A stretch of DNA of 64,000 nt from JADKBO01 sp965230345 (GCA_965230345.1 CBDDKR010000002.1:1426001-1490000), one strand, 5' to 3'; counted from the first letter of the stretch, positions 26,389 to 36,242 are shown. The notes: generated from the letters alone by a model not told the origin. Program-made: numbers and translations.

Positions 26389-27648
26389 TTGAAGGATAGC
26401 ATAATAAGGCGGGTATTGTTTTTAGGAGGATTTGCAATCCTAGGTATACTGGTGACACAGAGTTATTGGTTAATAAAAACATGGGACTTAAAGGATAAAG
26501 AATTTGATCAATCCGTTCAAATAGCATTGCGTAAAGTGGCGTCTTATATGGCTAAACTAAACGATACGCAATTGCCTAGAAAAAATCTAATCCAACGTAA
26601 GTCTTCCAATTATTATGCGGTCAATGTTAATTCTACCATTGATGCCAATATTCTCGAAGATTACTTGTACCAAGAGTTGGGGAATATAAACTTGAACACC
26701 AGTTTTGAATATGCAGTTTTCGATTGTTTTTCAGAGGAATTAGTTTATGGCGCATATTGTAAATCAAGCGCGGATAAAGAACATAAAATATCTGAATCCT
26801 TACCTAAATTTGAAGATTTGGTCTACTACTTTGTAGTAAAGTTTCCCAATAGAGAGAGTTACTTGTTGAGCAATATGTTGACCAATCTACTATTTGCAGG
26901 AATTGCATTGCTTGTGGTTGGAGCTTTTTTCTATAGTATTTATGTCATATTTCGTCAGAAAAGAATGTCGGATTTGCAGAAGGACTTTATCAACAATATG
27001 ACGCATGAGTTTAAAACACCAATATCTTCCATTAAGATTGCTGCAAACGTTTTGTCTCAGGACTCAAGAATTGCAGAAGATTCACGGCTTAGTAGGTATG
27101 CCAATGTCATACAGGAGCAAAACAAGAGGTTGAATAATCAAGTGGAGAAAGTATTGAACGTGGCAAGAATGGAAGGTGAAAGTTTTAGGTTGAAATTTGA
27201 AAGTATTGAATTGATAAAACTTATACGAAGTGTAGTGGATGCGGAACAGTTGAAACTAAAGAATGGAACGATATTTTTCTCATCAGATGTAATGAAATAT
27301 TCGACTATGGCGGACAGACTTCATTTGTCAAATGTTCTTCATAACATCATTGATAATGCAATCAAATATTGTCATACAGAGCCAGTAATCAACATAAGAT
27401 TCAGAAAAGAAAAAAATAACGGGATCCTGACTATATCTGATAACGGAATTGGCATCGATAAAGAGAATTTAAAATTGATATTCAATAAGTTTTATAGAGT
27501 GTCTACTGGGAATATTCATGATGTCAAGGGGTTCGGATTGGGGTTATTTTATGTAAGTCAAGTGTGTAAATCCCATGGATGGCAAATACAGGTTAAAAGC
27601 GATCCCAAAGAAGGAACAACGTTTTCTATAATAATTCCAAACAACTAA
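26389..27648 (+). CDS. Sensor histidine kinase
   Basis: 419 residues with two membrane segments (about 9-29 and 165-190) around a periplasmic sensor of about 135 residues with no recognised fold. The cytoplasmic part has the H-box MTHEFKTPISSIK (His at about 206), an N-box IIDNAIKYCH, G1 SDNGIGIDKEN, an F-box FNKFYRVS and G2 GFGLGLFYV. All key residues are present. The TTG at 26389 is immediately preceded by an in-frame TAG and there is no ATG before residue 50, so TTG is the start. The response regulator gene follows after 17 bp. Confidence 0.93.
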   Translation: MKDSIIRRVLFLGGFAILGILVTQSYWLIKTWDLKDKEFDQSVQIALRKVASYMAKLNDTQLPRKNLIQRKSSNYYAVNVNSTIDANILEDYLYQELGNINLNTSFEYAVFDCFSEELVYGAYCKSSADKEHKISESLPKFEDLVYYFVVKFPNRESYLLSNMLTNLLFAGIALLVVGAFFYSIYVIFRQKRMSDLQKDFINNMTHEFKTPISSIKIAANVLSQDSRIAEDSRLSRYANVIQEQNKRLNNQVEKVLNVARMEGESFRLKFESIELIKLIRSVVDAEQLKLKNGTIFFSSDVMKYSTMADRLHLSNVLHNIIDNAIKYCHTEPVINIRFRKEKNNGILTISDNGIGIDKENLKLIFNKFYRVSTGNIHDVKGFGLGLFYVSQVCKSHGWQIQVKSDPKEGTTFSIIIPNN

Positions 27649-27665
27649 CTACTAAAAAGTACAAA

Positions 27666-28352
27666 ATGAAAGATTCAAAAGCAAAGGTGTTTTATGTTGA
27701 AGATGATGAAACTTTAAGTTTTGTAACCAAAGACAATTTAGAGATAAATGGTTATGAAGTAAGTCATTTCCTCAATGGTGAAGAAGCACTACAAGGTTTT
27801 GATCCATCTTATGACATTTGTATCTTGGATGTTATGTTGCCAAAATTGGATGGGTTTTCACTTGCTCAGGAAATTCGTAAGCAAAATTCTGAAATTCCAA
27901 TTTTGTTTCTTACGGCGAAATCATTAAAAGAGGACAGAATTGCGGGTCTTCGATTAGGTGCTGATGATTACATAACCAAACCCTTTAGTATTGAAGAGTT
28001 GATTCTAAAAGTTGAGGTATTTCTAAAGCGCAAATACATTGACCTGAAGGTCGTAGATAAAATACTTCTTGGTCAATATGAGTTTGATTACAAGAATCTT
28101 ACACTTTCGATTGGAGACCAAAGCGAATCCTTGACCCAGAAAGAAGCAGATTTATTGAAGATGTTGGCCGAAAACAAGAATCAGGTCATTAAACGTGAAC
28201 AAATTTTGGAAAGAATTTGGGGGCAGAATGATTATTTTCTTGGCAGGAGCATGGATGTCTTCATTTCAAGGTTGAGGAAATATCTTAAAGGTGACGAAAA
28301 AATCAGTATTGAAAATGTTCATGGTGTTGGTTTTAGGTTTATTATCAAATAA
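27666..28352 (+). CDS. OmpR-family response regulator
   Basis: 228 residues. The receiver domain (1 to about 120) has the acidic pair in YVEDDET, the phosphoacceptor Asp in CILDVMLPKLDG (about residue 54), the Thr in LFLTAKS and the Lys in YITKPFS. The C-terminal winged helix (about 130-228) has LTQKEADLLKMLAENKNQVI and ends SRLRKYL ... VHGVGFRFI, which is OmpR/PhoB-like. It partners with the kinase just upstream. Targets are unknown; the DUF1800 operon downstream is a candidate by position only. Confidence 0.93.
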   Translation: MKDSKAKVFYVEDDETLSFVTKDNLEINGYEVSHFLNGEEALQGFDPSYDICILDVMLPKLDGFSLAQEIRKQNSEIPILFLTAKSLKEDRIAGLRLGADDYITKPFSIEELILKVEVFLKRKYIDLKVVDKILLGQYEFDYKNLTLSIGDQSESLTQKEADLLKMLAENKNQVIKREQILERIWGQNDYFLGRSMDVFISRLRKYLKGDEKISIENVHGVGFRFIIK

Positions 28353-28877
28353 AGAGAACTCTGTATCATTGATTAAAGAACTACATTAAAAGTCAGAATC
28401 CCGGATATGTAGTTTGTTATTCTCATCTTAGTACATATTATTCATTTCGATTTTTTGACAAATCAGCTTTTTGTTAAATAAGGTTGTTAGGACAGCCTAA
28501 TATTGGTCTTATAGTACCATAATTGAGCCTGCATTTGCTTCAAGTGTTTGATGATTGCAACAAATTAATCAATCCAGTAGATTACTTGTCTCACTATAGT
28601 AAACATTGATGATTTAACTTTAATGTAAAGAATTCAATTAAACCTTTTTCTTGAAACAAAGTCTATTTTGATGTACAGAAGCGTAAGCTATTGCTTCGAA
28701 ATAAGTTGATCTCCAAAAGAGTTGCATTTAGATCTAAGGTTAACATGCTTAATTTCAATGTGTTAATTGGAAATTTTTCCGAAAATGAATTATCTTAGGA
28801 AATCGATTTTACTTTATTGAATATGTTGGTTTGCAGATTGAGCTAATGTATTATTGTTAATACTTAACATTACAAGT
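28353..28877. other. Intergenic region upstream of the DUF1800 operon
   Basis: 525 bp, AT-rich, no ORF of substance. I see no RNA gene or strong repeat. It probably holds the promoter of the DUF1800-DUF1501 operon. Confidence 0.5.
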
Positions 28878-30722
28878 ATGAAAAGACTATTACTCTTTGG
28901 TGCTATTTTCTTAATCTATCACCATCAATCTATTGGACAGGAAATTTCGGATTACATCGGAACTGGAGCTGATGAAAATGTAACGGTTACAAGTAGTGAC
29001 CCCAATTCTAATCCTGAGTACTCCATCAATGGTGAAGGGTATGAATTGGACTTACAAAGTAGTTCAAGATTTTTAGCGTATGCTTCACTGGGCTTCGATA
29101 AAGAAGACTTGGAATGGGTCGCTAGAAATGGAATGGAGTCTTGGATTGATGATCAGATGGAGATTCCTACTTCGGAATATTTAATGACTACAGAATCTGT
29201 ACTGAATGACATTATTCAGCAATGTTATGATGAAATGGGGCAGGCTTACTGTGATGAAGAATTGAGGTTGAATACACTTTATTGGAGGCATGCTTGGTGG
29301 CATAACGTGTTGACATCTCAGGATAAATTAAGACAAAAGGTTGCTTCAGCTCTAAGTGAAATTTTAGTGATTTCCGACATTTCTGATTTATCTGTACACC
29401 CTAGAGCATTAGCTTCTTATTTTGACATATTATCGAATAATGCGTTTGGTAATTATCGACAGTTATTAGAAGAAGTAACCTTGCATCCTACTATGGGATT
29501 TTACTTGAGTCACTTAAACAATCCCAAGGCCATCCCTGTGTTGAATATTGAGCCTGACGAAAACTACGCCAGGGAAATTATGCAGCTGTTTAGTATCGGT
29601 TTGTATGAATTAAATGCTGATGGAAGTAGGAAGATAGATTTGAGTTCAGGTTTGTGGATACCAACATATGATAATGAAGATATACAAGGATTAGCCAAAG
29701 TCTTTACTGGATTAAGTGGTGCAGAGTGGGCGAATAAGGACATTGTTCAACCTACAGAATTTGGTAGATACTTTGGAACATATGACCTAACGGTTCCGAT
29801 GAAAATGTTTGAAGAGTGGCATCAAGAGGGTGAGAAGAAAATTGTAGGAGATTATGTCATACCACCAGGGCAAACAGGTATGGAAGATGTCAATGAGGCG
29901 TTGGATCATCTTTTTAATCATGAGAATGTAGGTCCATTTTTGTCCAAAAGATTAATTCAAAGATTGGTTAAGTCAAATCCTTCAAGTCAATACATAGAAA
30001 GAATGAGTATGGTATTTGATGATAATGGTCAAGGAGAAAGAGGTGATCTTGGTGCTTTAGTAAAAGCGATATTGTTGGATCAAGAAGCGATGGATTGTTA
30101 TTGGTTTGGAGATATGAGTAATGGGATGTTAAGAAACCCTACAATGAGATGGACGCATATGTTGACCGCACTTGGTGCAAAGACTGAGAATGGGAAATAT
30201 TGGAGTGCTGCTCGATTGTTCCAATTGTTCAATGAACATACGACATTATCTTCGCCATCAGTATTTAATTTTTATAGACCAGATTATCAGCCGAATTCAG
30301 ATTTTGCTTATTACGATTATGATGGTCCCGAATATCAAATTTTGAATTCTTCGACATCTTCGAATTATATCAATTATGCCCTGCTTGCATTCATGGGTGA
30401 CTACTTAAATGATCGCTATGGTCTTACAGGAGATTCTAGGATACCTTCTCTATTGTTAGAGCCTTTTCTTCCAGGTTTTGTGCAAAATCGAAGGGATTAT
30501 AATGCAGAACTAACGGATGAAACATGGAAAAAACTTAGTGCTACACCTGAACAGTTCGTGGATTTTATGGATATACTTATTGCAAGTGGTAATCTAAGTG
30601 ATGATGTCAAAACAAAGATTATTGCTTCAATGAATCGATCAGATCTGTTTGATGAGATTAGTGCTGCTCATTATGCAACATTTTTGGTGATGATTGATCC
30701 AGATTTTCTCATCCTTAAATAA
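28878..30722 (+). CDS. DUF1800 family protein
   Basis: The ATG at 28878 starts MKRLLLFGAIFLIYHHQS with a good signal peptide; a TTG 24 bases upstream would bury it. About 614 residues. DUF1800 features are WRHAWWHNVLTSQDKLRQKVA, NENYAREIMQLFSIGLYELN-like text (here DENYAREIMQLFSIG), KRLIQRLVKSNPS and SPSVFNFYRPDYQPN. DUF1800 proteins are almost always paired with DUF1501; function is unknown, though a role in handling exported material or polysaccharide has been proposed. The DUF1501 gene follows after 15 bp. Confidence 0.9.
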   Translation: MKRLLLFGAIFLIYHHQSIGQEISDYIGTGADENVTVTSSDPNSNPEYSINGEGYELDLQSSSRFLAYASLGFDKEDLEWVARNGMESWIDDQMEIPTSEYLMTTESVLNDIIQQCYDEMGQAYCDEELRLNTLYWRHAWWHNVLTSQDKLRQKVASALSEILVISDISDLSVHPRALASYFDILSNNAFGNYRQLLEEVTLHPTMGFYLSHLNNPKAIPVLNIEPDENYAREIMQLFSIGLYELNADGSRKIDLSSGLWIPTYDNEDIQGLAKVFTGLSGAEWANKDIVQPTEFGRYFGTYDLTVPMKMFEEWHQEGEKKIVGDYVIPPGQTGMEDVNEALDHLFNHENVGPFLSKRLIQRLVKSNPSSQYIERMSMVFDDNGQGERGDLGALVKAILLDQEAMDCYWFGDMSNGMLRNPTMRWTHMLTALGAKTENGKYWSAARLFQLFNEHTTLSSPSVFNFYRPDYQPNSDFAYYDYDGPEYQILNSSTSSNYINYALLAFMGDYLNDRYGLTGDSRIPSLLLEPFLPGFVQNRRDYNAELTDETWKKLSATPEQFVDFMDILIASGNLSDDVKTKIIASMNRSDLFDEISAAHYATFLVMIDPDFLILK

Positions 30723-30737
30723 TTCAATACTAAGATT

Positions 30738-32129
30738 ATGACTAAATATAAATATTCGAGAAGGCAATTTATGGGGTCATTACCTTGTTTGGCATTAGGT
30801 ACATCGACACTCTATTCTTCACTTCTAAATCTAAACTCGTTGAACAAGTTGATGGTCAACAATTCAAGTGGAGGTGATTATAAAGCGCTGGTTTGCATTT
30901 TATTAAGTGGAGGAAACGATTCTTATAATATGTTGGTGCCTAGAAGTGGAACAGCATACGCTGATTATGCAGCAGCAAGGTCAAACTTAGCCATTAATCA
31001 GAACGATATATTGCCAATAAATCATACGACTACAGATGGAAGAGAGTTTGGCTTACATCCTTCCATGACTGGTATCCAAAATTTGTTTCAAAATGGGAAA
31101 CTGGCTTTTGTCAATAATGTCGGAACTCTTGTTGAGCCTGTTACGAAGGAAATGGTAGAAAGTGGTGAAGGTCAGCTGCCATTAGGATTATTGTCACATG
31201 CAGATCAGGTTATGCATTGGCAGACAGCTTATCCACAAGATAGAGTTGTTACCGGATGGGGTGGAAAAATGGCTGATATCCTTCAAAGCATGAATTCAGA
31301 TATGGGTGTATCAATGAACATTTCTTTGGGTGGAAACAACATATTTCAAAGAGGAGAATCTGTAACGGAATATGCAATAAATAATGATGGAGGAGTATCA
31401 ATTTTCGAATTTGGAAATCAAGAGCCGTTTTTCGATTTGATGACAAAGGACATCACAACATCGATCGAAAAAAACTATGAAGACCTATTCAAGAAGTCAT
31501 ATAATGATGTATTAAAACGTAGTATAGAAAGCAATGAGCAGTTTAATCAAGCGATTACTTCTATAAGTCCATTAAGTACTTCGTTTTCTGATACAGATCT
31601 TTCTCAAAATCTAAGAATGGTGGCTAATACCATTGCGGCAAGAAATGATCTTGGTGCCAAAAGGCAAATATTCTTTATCGACTTTGGTGGTTTTGATAAT
31701 CATGACGAATTGTTAAATCGACATAACGATTTGTTGTCGATTCTCGACGCGGCTATGTCCGAGTTTTACCAAGCAACAGTTGAATTAGGTGTAGATGATT
31801 GTGTTACGACTTATACCGTATCAGATTTTGCGAGAACACTGTCTTCTAATGGCAACGGAACAGATCATGCTTGGGGAGGAAATACTATGGTAATGGGAGG
31901 AGCTGTAAAAGGAAAGGATTTATATGGAATTTATCCAGATTTGAATCTTGGTTCTAATTTGCATTTGGATCGTGGTATTATTGTTCCCACTACAAGTGCA
32001 GACGAATACTTTGCAGAATTGGCGTTATGGTTTGGGATATCTCCGAATGATCTCTCTCTAGTACTGCCTAATATTGGTAATTTTTACGATGTTCAATCAG
32101 GAAGTGCTCCTATGGGCTTTTTATTATAG
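30738..32129 (+). CDS. DUF1501 family protein, Tat signal
   Basis: 463 residues. The N-terminus carries a twin-arginine motif, SRRQFMG at residues 7-13, followed by a hydrophobic stretch, so Tat export is predicted. The body belongs to DUF1501, a branch of the alkaline-phosphatase/sulfatase-like superfamily: VCILLSGGNDSYNMLVP, HPSMTGIQNLFQNGKLAFVNNVG, FFIDFGGFDNHD and a late DHAWGGNTMVMGG. These Asp/His-rich loops sit where metal ligands occur in that superfamily; activity is undemonstrated. It is encoded between DUF1800 and a T9SS-exported protein, 15-16 bp on either side, so one operon. Confidence 0.9.
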   Translation: MTKYKYSRRQFMGSLPCLALGTSTLYSSLLNLNSLNKLMVNNSSGGDYKALVCILLSGGNDSYNMLVPRSGTAYADYAAARSNLAINQNDILPINHTTTDGREFGLHPSMTGIQNLFQNGKLAFVNNVGTLVEPVTKEMVESGEGQLPLGLLSHADQVMHWQTAYPQDRVVTGWGGKMADILQSMNSDMGVSMNISLGGNNIFQRGESVTEYAINNDGGVSIFEFGNQEPFFDLMTKDITTSIEKNYEDLFKKSYNDVLKRSIESNEQFNQAITSISPLSTSFSDTDLSQNLRMVANTIAARNDLGAKRQIFFIDFGGFDNHDELLNRHNDLLSILDAAMSEFYQATVELGVDDCVTTYTVSDFARTLSSNGNGTDHAWGGNTMVMGGAVKGKDLYGIYPDLNLGSNLHLDRGIIVPTTSADEYFAELALWFGISPNDLSLVLPNIGNFYDVQSGSAPMGFLL

Positions 32130-32145
32130 ATTCAAAACTTAAATC

Positions 32146-32874
32146 ATGAAGCGATATATACTAATATTTGTACTCTCTATATCTGTACACTTTTTGTTTG
32201 CACAATGTTACTCCAATACGCACAGCACGTTTGATAATGATAGCTGGAAGTCATGCTTGAAGTCTTCCAATGAACTGACAAATGGTGAAGACAAACATTG
32301 GATGTTGTTTGACTTTGGTCAAACATATGATATTGACTCTTTCTACTTATGGAATTATAATGTTTGGGGTGAGACAGAAATTGGCGTAAAGAGGATTACG
32401 ATCAATTATTCATCAGATAATATGAATTGGCAGTCCGCAGGTTCATTTAACATAGACAAAGCACCTGGTTCCTGGAAATATAATGACCCTGTGGGAATGC
32501 AGTCGAGAATGTGCGTAGCAAGGTATGTGATGGTTTTGGTGGATGAAACTTGGAACAACAATGATGAGTGTGCTGGAATCGGAGAGCTTAAATTTACCTT
32601 AGATATATGCAGCAGTAGTGAGGAAGTATCTGACCTTAATTCCTTAGATGTTTATCCAAATCCAGTAAGTAATACATTGTATATTAATATTCCAAAAGGA
32701 TTAGATACTGAACAATTATTCTTGTACTCTTCTATGGGCGAAAGGATTAGAACAATAGCTATTTCAAGTATTCAATCCTCTAAAATTAATGTATCTGACT
32801 TGAAGCCAGGTATATACTATATCAAAGGAGGACAAGAGCAAGTATCGGTCACCTCATTTGTCAAGATAGAATGA
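32146..32874 (+). CDS. T9SS-exported protein with discoidin-like domain
   Basis: 242 residues. A Sec signal (ILIFVLSISVHFLFAQ) is followed by a galactose-binding/discoidin-like domain, about residues 25-160 (LFDFGQTYDIDSFYLWNY, ITINYSSDNMNWQSAG, ARYVMVLVDETW). The C-terminal 70 residues are a type A T9SS sorting domain (LDVYPNPVSNTLYINIP ... LKPGIYYIKGG). It should reach the cell surface or medium and bind a carbohydrate or other ligand. It is the third gene of the DUF1800-DUF1501 operon. Confidence 0.82.
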   Translation: MKRYILIFVLSISVHFLFAQCYSNTHSTFDNDSWKSCLKSSNELTNGEDKHWMLFDFGQTYDIDSFYLWNYNVWGETEIGVKRITINYSSDNMNWQSAGSFNIDKAPGSWKYNDPVGMQSRMCVARYVMVLVDETWNNNDECAGIGELKFTLDICSSSEEVSDLNSLDVYPNPVSNTLYINIPKGLDTEQLFLYSSMGERIRTIAISSIQSSKINVSDLKPGIYYIKGGQEQVSVTSFVKIE

Positions 32875-33091
32875 TCAAAATTTTTGCCAAAAAAAGTGTA
32901 TTAGGGTGATGTGTTAAGTTTTTATAAATAAATTATTGACTCCAGATAAAGAGGTTTTGAAGTGCCTGTAGAATAGGCGATTAGAAGTGTGTTTTGAATG
33001 TTGAGAATGGTCAACTCATTTGATGAGAAAGATCATTTGAATTATGGATTTAATTAGCAATTTTTAATCTGTAATTATTAAACATTTAAAC

Positions 33092-34159
33092 ATGAAAAAA
33101 CACGTAGTAATATTTGAGGCAAGAGGCGGTACTGATAAAGGTAAATATGGGTACCGCAGAGACTCAAAACCAATTATTGAATCTTTGCAGAAACGAGGAT
33201 GGACGGCCGAAATAATTTTTTATCAAGATGAAGATAGGGGGGAGATTTATCGTCATACCTATGAAAAAGCAGACGCTTACATTAGTCGTGTAAATCCTGG
33301 GAACTTATACAGTGAAATAGGGTATTTTCAGATGCTAAGAGAATTGGTAAATAATGGTGTCGTAGGATTACCACATCCTGACGCAATGATTGCATATGGT
33401 GCTAAAAATGCTGTTGAGAAATTAAAAGGTTCTGACATCGTTCCAGATGATGTATATACTTATTATGATTTCGAAACCCTAAAAGAACAATTCCCTAAAA
33501 GCCTTAAAAATGGCGTACGTGTATTAAAACAAAATCGTGGATCGACTGGTGAAGGTATATGGAGGGTAGAAGTATTGAACGCTGAAAAGTATAAAGGTAA
33601 AATCCCGTTGGATGCGAAGTTGAAGTTGACCGAAGCTAAAGACAATCATACTGAAGAAAAGACATTGCAGGATTTTCTAGAGTTTTGTATTCAGTACTTA
33701 GAAGGTCAAAATGGAATGTTATTGGATATGCCATTTTTAGAACGAATTGTTGAAGGAGAGATTCGCGTTCTTATGTTGAGGGATATGGTGGTAAATGTTG
33801 TACATAAGAAGCCAGCAGAGACTAAAGATGCATTTTCTGCGACGCTGTTTTCTGGTGCAAAATATAGATACGACAAACCCGAACAATGGCCTGATTTAGT
33901 AGACTTGATAAAAGACAATTTAAGAAACATCCAATTCAAGTTAGGAAACTATGATCTACCATTGATTTGGACCGCCGATTTCATATTAGATACTGATCAA
34001 AAAACAGGAGAGGATAAATACGTTCTTGGAGAGATTAATGCTTCATGTGTTGGATTTACTACATTCCTTGAGTTGAGTGAGAATATAGCAGAAGAAGTAT
34101 TGGCATTATTAGATGCTGAAGATGTCGTAAATACGAGATGGGCTGCGTTTAAAAAATAG
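33092..34159 (+). CDS. Cj0069 family protein (ATP-grasp-like)
   Basis: 355 residues with the characteristic text HVVIFEARGGTDKGKYGYRRD, ADAYISRVNPGNL, GLPHPDAMIAYGAKNAV and VLKQNRGSTGEGIWRVEV. It is a cytosolic protein with an ATP-grasp-like plan: a glycine-rich KQNRGSTGEGIW loop for ATP, then acidic EGEIRVLMLRD and a late LGEINASCVGFTTF, which resemble Mg-binding positions. A ligase-type reaction is plausible but the substrate is unknown. It is monocistronic and ends at a strong terminator; an insertion sequence lies right behind. Confidence 0.82.
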   Translation: MKKHVVIFEARGGTDKGKYGYRRDSKPIIESLQKRGWTAEIIFYQDEDRGEIYRHTYEKADAYISRVNPGNLYSEIGYFQMLRELVNNGVVGLPHPDAMIAYGAKNAVEKLKGSDIVPDDVYTYYDFETLKEQFPKSLKNGVRVLKQNRGSTGEGIWRVEVLNAEKYKGKIPLDAKLKLTEAKDNHTEEKTLQDFLEFCIQYLEGQNGMLLDMPFLERIVEGEIRVLMLRDMVVNVVHKKPAETKDAFSATLFSGAKYRYDKPEQWPDLVDLIKDNLRNIQFKLGNYDLPLIWTADFILDTDQKTGEDKYVLGEINASCVGFTTFLELSENIAEEVLALLDAEDVVNTRWAAFKK

Positions 34160-34180
34160 ATTAAATCATCTTTCTACTTG

Positions 34181-34216
34181 AATGACTGATCGCATGAGCG
34201 ATTGGTCATTTTTTGT
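34181..34216 (+). terminator. Intrinsic terminator of the Cj0069-family gene
   Basis: aatgactgatcgc (34181-34193) pairs with gcgattggtcatt (34198-34210) apart from one G-U and one mismatch, with a 4-nt loop. It is followed by a T run (34209-34214). It lies 21 bp after the stop codon. Confidence 0.85.
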
Positions 34217-34219
34217 TTT

Positions 34220-34234
34220 GGGGTATCCAGAAGT
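34220..34234 (+). repeat. Left terminal inverted repeat of the IS
   Basis: The sequence ggggtatccagaagt matches the complement of the right end at 12 of 15 positions. It begins only 10 bases after the terminator stem of the preceding gene. Confidence 0.75.
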
Positions 34235-34287
34235 GCTCTAAATTCTTTGATATCAACATATTAAGTATTGTTTTAATGCAAAAGAAA

Positions 34288-34323
34288 ACCCCGTTTCTTT
34301 AGTTGGACGCTGAAAAACGGGGT
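34288..34323 (+). promoter_or_regulatory. Hairpin upstream of the transposase start
   Basis: accccgttt (34288-34296) and aaacggggt (34315-34323) form a perfect 9-bp stem. It ends 18 bases before the ATG at 34342. Such structures in insertion sequences often block translation of read-through transcripts; that role is inferred. Confidence 0.55.
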
Positions 34324-34341
34324 AATCTAAAAGTATTTAAG

Positions 34342-35697
34342 ATGAAAGTAAGACGATTTTCTCAGTTTCAAGGTATATTATTCTTTCCAAATTTCGATAC
34401 TCATTATAAGGAACATTTAGAAGGCTTTAAAAAGACCCGATTAGGATCGATGTATACTTCTATTCCTTGGCAAGACTTAGTCAAGGGGTTTGGGTTAAAG
34501 GAACATAAGAAAGGGCCTCAAGGTATATTTTCTCCAAGAGGCAAAATAGCTTTGATGTTTTTGAAGCATTATGCAGGCTGTTCAGACTCTAAGCTTTTGG
34601 AACATCTCAATGGAAACATTCATTATCAAATCTTTTGTGACATCATAATTCCCCTTAATTCACCACTGACAAACTTCAAGATTATAAGTGAGATACGGTG
34701 TGAATTAGCCCAACGCCTTAACATAGATAAATTACAATCCATACTAGCCACTCATTGGAAGCCCTACATGCCTAACTTAGATAGTATGGTATGTGATGCT
34801 ACTTGTTATGAAAGTGCAATCAGATATCCTACAGACATAAAATTACTATGGGAATCAGTAGAATGGAACTAAAAGGTGCTACTAAAATGTAGCAACCTAT
34901 TGGGGAAAAGAAGACCTCGAACGAAGTTTACTAAGTGGTCTAAACGATATACAAATTATAGCAAGTCAAAGAAGCCTTCTCGCAAAGAAAAACGAGCCTT
35001 GCGCCGATCACTACTCAAGTTATTGGATAAGATTAACGACTTACTAATTCCTTTGGAAGGTAAAATGCTAAATACGTTTACGGATAACTATTGGAAAAGA
35101 CGAGAGGCAAGCAAAAAGGTACTAGCCCAACAATGGGCTTATTTCTTTGAAGACCAACAGCCAAAGAGAAGAATTGTGAGTATCGATAAGCCATATATCC
35201 GCCCAGTAGTAAGAGGTAAAGAAGTAAAGAAGGTTGAGTTTGGTGCCAAGGTGAATAAGATACAAGTAGACGGGATTAGTTTTATAGAGCATTTGAGCTA
35301 TGAGGCATTTAATGAGGGAGTGAGATTAAAGAAAAGTATTTGGCTTACACAAAAGCTGTTTAAAAAGAAACTAAAAGTGGTAGGAGCAGACCGCATCTAT
35401 GCCAATAATACAAATCGAGTATATGTAACCAAACATGGGATAAAAACCGACTTCAAAAGAAAAGGAAGACCCTCAAAACATAAATTACACTTCGATCAAT
35501 TAGCATCAGTAATAACAAAAGAAGGAGCCACTCGCTTAGAGGGGAGCATTGGAACAGAAAAAGAACACTTTCTCCTGAAACGGATACAAGCACGAACAAA
35601 GGAAACCGAGGAATTATGGATCTTTTTTGGAATTCACACATCAAATGCCATCCAAATCGGCTATAGAATGACGAAATCCAAGATGCTGGCAGCTTAA
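34342..35697 (+). pseudogene. DDE transposase interrupted by an in-frame TAA
   Basis: Reading from the ATG at 34342, one frame runs to 35697 except for a TAA at 34870-34872. Text before and after the stop forms a single transposase of about 451 codons. DDE-type motifs span the break: CDATCYESAIRYPTD before it; VGADRIYANNTNR and GSIGTEKEHF after it. The text after the stop (GKRRPRTKFTKWSKRY) is the normal continuation seen in related transposases. A GTG at 34876 could restart the second part, but the catalytic triad would be split. The element is probably dead, or moves only with a transposase supplied by another copy. Confidence 0.82.
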
Positions 35698-35750
35698 TAT
35701 TCTAATAAAACCTAATCTCATATGCAGTTAAATGGGAATACTATGTCCTT

Positions 35751-35765
35751 ATTTCTGAATATCCC
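35751..35765 (-). repeat. Right terminal inverted repeat of the IS
   Basis: atttctgaatatccc, the complement of the left end with three mismatches. It lies 54 bases after the transposase stop. Confidence 0.75.
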
Positions 35766-35933
35766 TAAGTAGAAATACTTTCTAATTTTATCTACTTTGT
35801 TCATTAAAATATGCAAATCAACCAATGATTTAGAAAAAGACACCTTCATCAATATTTATTACTTTTCTCATTTTCATAGATATTAGTTCAATAATTCACA
35901 GTGAAAAATGTCCAAACTAGTGTGGTAATTTCA

Positions 35934-36242
35934 TTACTTTTCCACACAGTCTGCTCCAGCATACATTTGTTCTTGTAAAAAGCTTTCTAAAAATTCGATT
36001 TTTTCTTGAGATGGAAGCATTTCGCCATCACATCTTTTCGTAATTAGCAAAACATCTTGGAATGATGGCGAGTCTTCATTCTTGACACATACTTCTACTT
36101 CATAGGAAGAAGAGCAATCTGGATTTGAGGTAATATTATGTGTACAGATATAACAGGCCTTAAATTCATTCTGGTTGCCGTCATGATCATTGCATGCACT
36201 CAGATAAAAAACAGAAATTAGTATCAAAAATAGAGATCTCAT
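35934..36242 (-). CDS. Small Cys-rich lipoprotein, function unknown
   Basis: 102 residues. The N-terminus FLILISVFYLSAC is a lipoprotein signal with Cys at about residue 17. The mature part has six further cysteines (CYICTH, DCSSS, EVCVK, RCDGE, DCVEK), suggesting disulfides in the periplasm or on the surface. I do not recognise a family. It is downstream of the BNR-like gene by 56 bp on the same strand and may share its transcript. Confidence 0.6.
   Translation of the reverse strand: MRSLFLILISVFYLSACNDHDGNQNEFKACYICTHNITSNPDCSSSYEVEVCVKNEDSPSFQDVLLITKRCDGEMLPSQEKIEFLESFLQEQMYAGADCVEK

Larger units (their letters stand above)
34220..35765 (+). mobile_element. Insertion sequence, IS4/IS5-superfamily (IS1182-like) DDE element
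   Basis: About 1.55 kb, bounded by imperfect terminal inverted repeats: ggggtatccagaagt (34220-34234) and the complement of atttctgaatatccc (35751-35765), 12 of 15 matching. It encloses one transposase reading frame broken by a TAA. A hairpin lies in front of the transposase start. I could not identify a target-site duplication. Family assignment rests on the transposase motifs DAT...YPTDIKLLWE and HRPRT/RRPRTKF-like text. Confidence 0.85.

Noticed and set aside
34870..34872. Stop-codon recoding (TAA and TAG read as amino acids)
   Set aside because: One disrupted gene has TAA and the other TAG, both used as normal stops throughout the window; independent mutations explain them better.
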